Source: Bacteroidales bacterium
GTDB taxonomy: Bacteria; Bacteroidota; Bacteroidia; Bacteroidales; UBA932
Direction: 5' to 3'
DNA length: 28,791 nucleotides
NCBI GenBank assembly: GCA_024402115.1
Contig: JAKSJQ010000027.1
Span: forward strand, 1-28,791
Part shown: positions 1 through 6,151 of the stretch, one piece after another
Layout: each line of letters begins with the position of its first letter
Position numbering within the stretch: position 1 is the stretch's first letter
Program-made: the position numbers and the translations under genes
Notes under the pieces: model-generated
What the model was told of the DNA's origin: nothing
What the model saw: only the letters and a program-made list of their open reading frames with translations
Databases searched by the model: none

Positions 1-76
1 TCTAATTTCTTTTACTTCTTTACCTCGTTATCTCTCTCAATATTGTCAATGAACTGTTCCGTTGTTTCTCAAACGG
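1..76 (-). other. Probable rRNA operon leader (5' part; the rRNA itself would be off the left edge)
   Basis: Read leftward, the stretch after the promoter at 81-111 is a purine-rich, non-coding leader ending in GAAGTAAAAGAAATTAGA-like sequence. It contains GTTCATTGACAA (complement of 43-54), which matches the E. coli boxA-type GCTCTTTAACAA at 9 of 12 positions. BoxA elements sit in rRNA leaders and recruit the Nus antitermination complex. The promoter strength and this leader together suggest a 16S-23S-5S operon just outside the window. No rRNA sequence is inside the window, so this rests on signals only. Confidence 0.55.
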
Positions 77-80
77 GCTG

Positions 81-141
81 CAAAGATACGTACTTTTTCT
101 TTCCCTCCAAATTTTTTAGAGAATTTTTTCAAAAAATCTTC
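81..141 (-). promoter_or_regulatory. Strong leftward Bacteroidota promoter with UP-like A/T element
   Basis: On the minus strand there is a -33 TTTG (108-111), a spacer of exactly 19 bases, and a -7 box TATCTTTG (81-88), the consensus for the Bacteroidota primary sigma factor. Immediately upstream (112-141) lie phased A and T tracts, including GAAGATTTTTTGAAAAAATT, resembling an UP element. A nearly identical upstream block precedes the tRNA-Gln promoter at the other end of the window, which supports a stable-RNA promoter. Confidence 0.75.
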
Positions 142-377
142 ACTTTTCTTTTTTCACCACGCCGCGATCCAGAATCCAGGCATAACGTATACCTTAATAT
201 ATTAAATCATGACTCTGCAGCGAAACTGTCACAAAGGCCTAAGGCCAGTTAAGTCAGCAAGTATCTTTTAGAAAGCGAAAATGCCTACAACAACTGAAAT
301 TTATAAGAAATCCACACCGTTTGGACAAAATTCTCAATATCTAGGACTATTTTTCCATACAAGAGCATTTTTATCCA
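142..377. other. Non-coding stretch upstream of the SusCD promoter
   Basis: About 235 bases with no convincing gene. It holds two short palindromes, TTAATATATTAA (194-205) and GGCCT-A-AGGCC (236-246), which could be operators, but nothing shows that they bind a protein. No sigma/anti-sigma, hybrid two-component or SusR-like regulator gene adjoins the locus here. A short reading frame crosses the left part but runs through the promoter region and matches nothing recognised. Confidence 0.4.
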
Positions 378-408
378 TATATTTGTCACCCTCAGAAGCT
401 TCGCTTCT
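378..408 (+). promoter_or_regulatory. -7 box and 5'-end hairpin of the SusCD mRNA
   Basis: TATATTTG at 378-385 fits the Bacteroidota -7 consensus TAnnTTTG. No good TTTG lies 19 bases upstream (a T-run at 351-354 is the nearest). Transcription would start at about 389-392, directly in front of a hairpin with stem AGAAGC/GCTTCT (394-399 and 403-408) and a three-base loop. A hairpin at the extreme 5' end commonly stabilises mRNA. The resulting leader would be about 55 bases, ending at the ATG at 447. Confidence 0.6.
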
Positions 409-446
409 ACACCAAAACCAAAATAATCAAACAACAATTCAGTAAC

Positions 447-3400
447 ATGAAGAAAACACATTTCAGCTTCAGCCTTAAGCCAGGTCTCTGGAAAATGGCT
501 GCTGTATGTCTCTTCGTTGCGATGGGCACTTCTTTCAGTGCTATTGCAGCAGAGAATGCAGGAAATGCACCGGTAGCCGCAGAGCAGAACGGCGTCACCG
601 TAAAAGGTGTCGTCAAGGACGCATCCGGCGAACCGCTCATCGGTGCGAGTGTCTTTGAGAAGGGTGTCCCTACAAACGGCACCATCACAGACATTGACGG
701 AAACTTCACAATTACCGTGAACAAGGGCGCGACCCTCGTCATCTCATCAATCGGCTTCGTGACTCTCGAGGTTCCTGCTGACAACGCAGCAGAGATCACT
801 CTCCTCGAGGACTCAGAGCTCCTCAATGACGTGGTCGTCATCGGTTACGGTACCCAGAGAAAGGGTGACGTCACTTCGGCAATCACCAGCGTGAAGGCAG
901 ACGACTTCGCCAAGGGTGACATCAAAGATGCCGGTGACCTCATCAAGGGTAAGGTTGCAGGTCTCACCATCACCAACCAGTCAGGTGACCCTAACGCAAC
1001 TTCAAGCATCCGCCTCAGAGGTGTCATCTCCCTCAGCGGCGGCAACACCCCGCTCGTTCTCGTGGACGGCCTCGAGGGCAGTCTTGACACTGTTGCACCA
1101 GAGGACATCGAGAGCATCGACGTACTCAAGGACGCATCTGCCGCAGCAATCTACGGTACCCGTGGTGCTGCCGGTGTGATCATCATCACCACCAAGAACG
1201 GCAAGAGAGAGTCTGACACCCGCGTAAACTACAGCGGCTATGGTTCACTCTCTTCTTTCGGCAAGACTCTTGACATGATGGACGCACAGGACATCAGGGA
1301 GGGAAAGACCAACTTCCAGGACAAGGGTTACGACACCGACTGGCTCGATGCAGTTACCCGCAACGCATTCACCCACAACCACAACCTCATGGTAAGTGGC
1401 GGTAACAAGAGCACCTCTTACAACGCAGACATCACCTACCGTGATCAGCAGGGTGTGTTCCTCAACACATACGGCAACGACCTCCGCTTCAACGCCGGTC
1501 TTTCACACTGGTTCCTCAACGACATGCTCAAGGTTTCGTTCAACATCCAGAAGCACTGGCACAAGAACGGTCCTGTAGATGCAGCCGGAACCCAGGTATA
1601 CCGTCAGGCACTCATGCGTAACCCAACTGAGCCTATCAAGAATCCTGACGGCAGCTGGTACGAGAACACCTCTATCAACTACTACATGAATCCTGTAGCT
1701 CTCCTTTATGAGCAGACAGGTGAGTACAAGTCAGAGAACACCCGCCTTACCGGTAACGTGCTCTTCGAGCCTATCCGCGGATGGCAGACCTCTCTCATGC
1801 TCAGCACAAACCGCTTCAACGGTCACGACGAGGGCTACTATACCTCAAATCACTACAACCAGTTCACTCAGTACAAGACCGGTTATGCTTACCACTCTTA
1901 CAACTACAGCAAGACCGACAATCTCGAGGTGACCACTTCTTACAAGAATCAGTGGGGTGACCATCGTTTTGAGGGTCTCCTTGCATACAGCTACCAGTAT
2001 CAGTACGGTGAGGGTTTCAATGCAAACAACACCAACTTCATGTCTGACTACTACCAGTGGAACAACATCGGCGTAGGCCAGTACCTCAAGGATGGTAAGG
2101 CAAGCATGGGCAGCTGGGCAAGCGACAGCAAGCTCATCGGTTTCGTAGGCCGTATCAGCTATGGCTACGGCAACAGATACAACGCACTCATCAGCGTACG
2201 TCGTGAGGGTAGCTCACGTTTCGGTAAGAACCACAAGTGGGGTACCTTCCCATCTGCATCCCTCGGTTGGACCATCAGCAATGAGGAGTTCATGAGGAAT
2301 GCGACATGGCTCGACAACCTCAAGCTCCGTGCTGGTTTCGGTGTGACCGGTGTCATCCCTACCAGCAACTATCTCTCTAAGACCGTATGGCAGCTCGGCA
2401 GCCAGTACTACTACGACAACGGTGTATGGAAGCAGGGCCTTTCTGTAACCCAGAACCCTAACCCAGACCTCAAGTGGGAGAAGTCAGCTGAGTACAATAT
2501 CGGTCTCGATTGGGCTGTTCTCGGCAATCGCCTCAGCGGTACCATCGATGTCTACAACAAGAACACCACCGATATGCTCTGGTACTACACCGTGCCTTCA
2601 CCTCCAAACCTCGTGAACACTACTCTCGCGAACGTAGGTAAGATGACCAACCGCGGTGTCGAGGTTGCAATCAACGCTACCCCTGTACAGAAGAAGAACT
2701 TCACCTGGAAGACCACGGTAACCTTCGCTTACAATGCGAACAAGCTCCTCAGCCTCTCAAATGATCTCTACCAGACCTCTAACGAGCAGGACATCGCTTA
2801 CCTCGGAGAGCCTATCTCACTCCCTACCCAGCGTATGGAAGTCGGCAAGCCTCTCGGACAGTGGTTCGGTCTCAAGAGCGTAGGTGTATCTGAGAATGGT
2901 CTCTGGATGATCGAGGATCCTGCCACCGGCGAAGCTGTCGAACTCACCGACGGTATGCTCACCGACTCAAGGTACCATCAGTATCTCGGCAATGCCATCC
3001 CTAAGATGAACTTCGGTTGGAGTCATACCTTCATCTACAAGAACTTCGACCTCAGCATGCAGTTCACCGGCCAGTTTGGCGCTCAGATCCTCAATGAGGC
3101 AAGGGCATACTACGAGAACAACGCGGTCACCTACAACAGGCTCAAGTCAGCAGCTGATAAGCCTTACGGCGACAATGTCCTCTCTGTTGCTCAGAAGCAG
3201 ACCTTCGTAAGCTATCACCTCGAGAAGGGCGACTACCTCAAGCTCTCTAACCTCACCCTCGGTTACAATGCTCCTATCAAGGAGAACAAGTTCATCAAGG
3301 GCGTACGCGCATACCTTTCAGCATCGAACGTCTTCACCCTTACTCAGTACAGCGGTCTTGACCCAGAGCTTACAAATGCTGATCCTCAGTACTCAGGTAT

Positions 3401-3464
3401 CGACTCACGTGACAAGTATCCTTCAGTACGTACTTTCACCATCGGCCTTAATCTCAACTTCTAA
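447..3464 (+). CDS. SusC/RagA-family TonB-linked outer-membrane transporter
   Basis: A 1005-residue outer-membrane barrel that should import oligomeric nutrients in a complex with the SusD-like protein encoded 11 bases downstream, energised by TonB. A signal peptide (about residues 1-35) is followed by a carboxypeptidase-regulatory-like beta domain (VTVKGVVKDASGEPLIGASV) and a SusC signature, VVVIGYGTQRKGDVTSAI, from residue 129. The plug domain follows (VLVDGLEG, then IESIDVLKDASAAAIYGTRG), and then the barrel. The last residues (TIGLNLNF) end in an aromatic beta-signal, as BAM substrates do. Length is typical for the family. Codon use is strongly biased (CTC for Leu, AAC, GAC), as in highly expressed genes. 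Substrate cannot be read from the sequence; the neighbouring peptidase hints at protein or glycoprotein. Confidence 0.96.
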   Translation: MKKTHFSFSLKPGLWKMAAVCLFVAMGTSFSAIAAENAGNAPVAAEQNGVTVKGVVKDASGEPLIGASVFEKGVPTNGTITDIDGNFTITVNKGATLVISSIGFVTLEVPADNAAEITLLEDSELLNDVVVIGYGTQRKGDVTSAITSVKADDFAKGDIKDAGDLIKGKVAGLTITNQSGDPNATSSIRLRGVISLSGGNTPLVLVDGLEGSLDTVAPEDIESIDVLKDASAAAIYGTRGAAGVIIITTKNGKRESDTRVNYSGYGSLSSFGKTLDMMDAQDIREGKTNFQDKGYDTDWLDAVTRNAFTHNHNLMVSGGNKSTSYNADITYRDQQGVFLNTYGNDLRFNAGLSHWFLNDMLKVSFNIQKHWHKNGPVDAAGTQVYRQALMRNPTEPIKNPDGSWYENTSINYYMNPVALLYEQTGEYKSENTRLTGNVLFEPIRGWQTSLMLSTNRFNGHDEGYYTSNHYNQFTQYKTGYAYHSYNYSKTDNLEVTTSYKNQWGDHRFEGLLAYSYQYQYGEGFNANNTNFMSDYYQWNNIGVGQYLKDGKASMGSWASDSKLIGFVGRISYGYGNRYNALISVRREGSSRFGKNHKWGTFPSASLGWTISNEEFMRNATWLDNLKLRAGFGVTGVIPTSNYLSKTVWQLGSQYYYDNGVWKQGLSVTQNPNPDLKWEKSAEYNIGLDWAVLGNRLSGTIDVYNKNTTDMLWYYTVPSPPNLVNTTLANVGKMTNRGVEVAINATPVQKKNFTWKTTVTFAYNANKLLSLSNDLYQTSNEQDIAYLGEPISLPTQRMEVGKPLGQWFGLKSVGVSENGLWMIEDPATGEAVELTDGMLTDSRYHQYLGNAIPKMNFGWSHTFIYKNFDLSMQFTGQFGAQILNEARAYYENNAVTYNRLKSAADKPYGDNVLSVAQKQTFVSYHLEKGDYLKLSNLTLGYNAPIKENKFIKGVRAYLSASNVFTLTQYSGLDPELTNADPQYSGIDSRDKYPSVRTFTIGLNLNF

Positions 3465-3475
3465 TCGGCACTGAC

Positions 3476-5134
3476 ATGAAAAATTACAATAGAATAATGA
3501 TCGCGGCGATGGCCAGCGCAGCATGCCTCTTTGCAAGCAGCTGTACTAACCTCGACGAGACCCTTTACTCAGACATCGCTTCTGAGACCCATGAGATGTC
3601 AGAAAGAGAACTTGCTGCTACCATCGCACCTGTATATAGCTCACTTCGCAGCGTATACTGGGGTTGGTTCGGTATGTCAGACATCATGGACATGAGTTCA
3701 GACGTATGGGGCGTTCCTAACAGAATCGGTATCGGCTGGGGCGACCTCTACATTCCAATGCACAAGCATGACTTCAACTCAGAGCTCGGTTTCTTCGAGG
3801 CTAACTGGGAGAGCAACTATGCCGGAGTCAACGCATGTAACAAGATCCTCGCAAACGAGGCCATCACCGCGAACGAGAACATCGTAGCACAGGTGCGCGC
3901 CTACAGGGCACTCTATTACTACAACCTCTTCGACCTCTTCCGCAACATTCCTCTTGACACCACTTTCATCCACGAGGCGGGCTGGACTCCTGAGCAGTCA
4001 GATCCTAAGACTACCTTCGAGTGGATCGAGAGCGAGCTTCTCGCAGTCGCTGACCTCTGCCCTTCTACCATCGAGATGGGTAAGATCAACAAGTACGCTG
4101 CCCACATGATTCTTGCTAAGCTCTACCTCAACCACAATGCTTGGTTCCAGGATGACTCAGACAAGTCATGGTACGGCAAGTGCATCGACGAGCTCGAGAA
4201 GGTGATGGAAGGCGGTTTCAGCCTCTCTTCTACCTACAGCTCAAACTTCATGGAGGATATCTCTGCAAACAAGGAGATCATCTTCGGTATCCCTTACGAG
4301 AACAAGTACGGCGGTGGAAACTACATGGCAAACCTCTGGTCACACAATGCAGGCCGCGCTCGCTGGAACTTCTCTGGTTGGGCAACCGGCGGTGGAATCG
4401 TATTCCCTCAGTTCCTCGACACCTACGAGGAGGGCGACACCCGCATGGACGTTACCTGGACCGGTGGCCAGCAGTTCGCAATGGACGGCAGTGCCATCAT
4501 GGTAGACGCTGAGCCTCTCGTCTATACAAGAGAGCTCCATAGCATCGACAACCCTGGCTGTTATCCTTTCGAGAGCTATCGTCTCATCAAGTACGAGATC
4601 AAGAGCGGTGACTTCGGTACCAGCTACGACGACGTCCCTTACTTCCGTCTTGCTGACGCCATGTACATGAAGGCTGAGTGTCTTCTCCGTCTCGGCGGCT
4701 ACAAGGGCGAGACCATCCAGGACGCGGCCGACCTCGTCACCGCAGTCCGCATGAGGGCTTTCGGCAACGATGCAAGCAAGGCAACCGTAACCCCTGAGCA
4801 GCTCATCGGCGGCAGCAGCTACAACTACGGCCACAGAGAGAACACTGCGAAGATGGGTGAAGAGGACAAATGGATCATCACTGAGGAAGGTGGTGCCGAC
4901 ATCGAGTTCGGCGGTCTCCTCGATGAGTATGCAAAGGAGTTCGTCTGCGAGGCACACCGTCGTGACGACCTTATCCGCTTCAACATCAAGGGTACCAACA
5001 TGAACGTTTACTGTGGTAAGTCTTGGTTCTGCAAGGATGCTGAGACCGATCGTCACAGCGACATCTTCCCTATCCCTAAGTCTGCCCTCGATGGTAACAT
5101 CAAGCTCAAGCAGAACCCAGGCTACGGTATGTAA
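3476..5134 (+). CDS. SusD/RagB-family surface nutrient-binding lipoprotein
   Basis: A 552-residue partner of the upstream SusC-like transporter, expected to act as a lid over the barrel on the cell surface. The N-terminus is a lipoprotein signal with Cys23 in the lipobox ASSC, followed by TNLDETLYSDI, a typical SusD start. The RAYRALYYYNLFDLFRNIPL segment and the region ending in IFPIPKSALDGN are hallmark SusD sequences of the TPR-type core and C-terminal part. The gene begins 11 bases after susC and is clearly co-transcribed with it. The loop-rich middle part, which binds ligand in this family, gives no reliable clue to substrate. Confidence 0.95.
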   Translation: MKNYNRIMIAAMASAACLFASSCTNLDETLYSDIASETHEMSERELAATIAPVYSSLRSVYWGWFGMSDIMDMSSDVWGVPNRIGIGWGDLYIPMHKHDFNSELGFFEANWESNYAGVNACNKILANEAITANENIVAQVRAYRALYYYNLFDLFRNIPLDTTFIHEAGWTPEQSDPKTTFEWIESELLAVADLCPSTIEMGKINKYAAHMILAKLYLNHNAWFQDDSDKSWYGKCIDELEKVMEGGFSLSSTYSSNFMEDISANKEIIFGIPYENKYGGGNYMANLWSHNAGRARWNFSGWATGGGIVFPQFLDTYEEGDTRMDVTWTGGQQFAMDGSAIMVDAEPLVYTRELHSIDNPGCYPFESYRLIKYEIKSGDFGTSYDDVPYFRLADAMYMKAECLLRLGGYKGETIQDAADLVTAVRMRAFGNDASKATVTPEQLIGGSSYNYGHRENTAKMGEEDKWIITEEGGADIEFGGLLDEYAKEFVCEAHRRDDLIRFNIKGTNMNVYCGKSWFCKDAETDRHSDIFPIPKSALDGNIKLKQNPGYGM

Positions 5135-5164
5135 TATGTCGTCAACTGATAAAGAATTATTAGC

Positions 5165-6151
5165 ATGAAAAAGAATATTATCTATATCGCAATGGCATGT
5201 CTCGCTCTCGGCCTTACCGGTTGTAGCGACGACTACAATGCTGCCAGCCACAAGCATGTATACGGCGAGGGCGAGGCTCCTTACCTCCGCGCTGACGTAG
5301 CTGCTACCATCAACGTCAATGCAGAGTTCCGCAGAGGTCACGTGTCTCCTGTCACCATCGACCTCAACGACTACGCTGAGACTATCCAGAAGAACCTCGG
5401 CATGTCAGTTTCCGACATGCTCGCAGGAGTAAGCAACGGATCTATCGTATTCTCCAATATCAACACCAACAGGGGTGCATGGGATCTCACCAAGCCTACC
5501 TACGGTGCTAGCGGATGGTACTATACCGCTGCCGGCAACCTCGCTGAGAGCGCCAACGTCGGCACCATCACCCTTGATGCTGCAAACAAGGCTCTCATCG
5601 CAAGCGTAGCTGACGACGCTGCCGCTGGAACAACCTTCGCAATCAACGTCGGTTTCGCAATCAAGAACGGTCAGAACTTCGACGACTATGTTCGCTTCAA
5701 GATTCAGTACTCAGTATCTGATCCTGGTCTCATCATGGAGTCTTTCTCTATCCCTGAGGGCGACTATGAGGCTTACGAGCTTGTTTTCGCGAACCATAAG
5801 GACGCTGTCGAAAAGGGCCTCGGCATGTCACTTGAGGCATTCCTTGAGATGGCTGCTGATCCTGACGACGACATCGCCATGTACATGGTCAAGGCTGATG
5901 GTTCATGGAGCATGAACGACAGCTACACCGCAAACGGCATCGGTTACTGGTGCGACGGTGAAGGCAATGTCCAGAACTGGGGCGACGGCTGCTGCTACTA
6001 TGTCGAGACATGGGCAGAGGACGGTTCAGTCGGTATCGGACGTTATCCTGGTGTCGCTTCTGGAACTCAGAAGACCGTGCACTTCGTATACGCAAGCAAG
6101 TCTGACGCTTCGAAATTCGTAGAATTGGTTTGCAATGCAACATTCGAATAA
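5165..6151 (+). CDS. Surface lipoprotein with two DUF4859-like modules (SusE/F position)
   Basis: A 328-residue lipoprotein with a perfect lipobox LTGC at Cys20. The following residues SDD are acidic, like the surface-export signals of Bacteroidota lipoproteins. The mature part looks like two copies of one module, at about residues 60-190 and 190-328. Each has an amphipathic segment with GMS (KNLGMSVSDMLAGV; KGLGMSLEAFLEMA), then a Gly/Trp/Tyr-rich core; the second is SYTANGIGYWCDGEGNVQNWGD. I assign this to the DUF4859 family from memory, with moderate certainty. A third copy ends the next gene. Its position after susCD is where surface substrate-binding proteins (SusE/SusF, SGBP) are normally encoded, so a binding role is likely but not shown. 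Confidence 0.8.
   Translation: MKKNIIYIAMACLALGLTGCSDDYNAASHKHVYGEGEAPYLRADVAATINVNAEFRRGHVSPVTIDLNDYAETIQKNLGMSVSDMLAGVSNGSIVFSNINTNRGAWDLTKPTYGASGWYYTAAGNLAESANVGTITLDAANKALIASVADDAAAGTTFAINVGFAIKNGQNFDDYVRFKIQYSVSDPGLIMESFSIPEGDYEAYELVFANHKDAVEKGLGMSLEAFLEMAADPDDDIAMYMVKADGSWSMNDSYTANGIGYWCDGEGNVQNWGDGCCYYVETWAEDGSVGIGRYPGVASGTQKTVHFVYASKSDASKFVELVCNATFE

Noticed and set aside
43..252. 69-residue open frame on the plus strand
   Set aside because: It runs through the leftward promoter, its UP-like tract and the leader, has low-complexity Phe-rich translation and no recognisable domain or ribosome-binding context.
4340..5341. 333-residue open frame antisense to the susD-like gene
   Set aside because: It is a by-product of the strong codon bias of the sense genes; the translation is Val/Leu/Asp-rich with no domain, and it crosses two well-supported genes.
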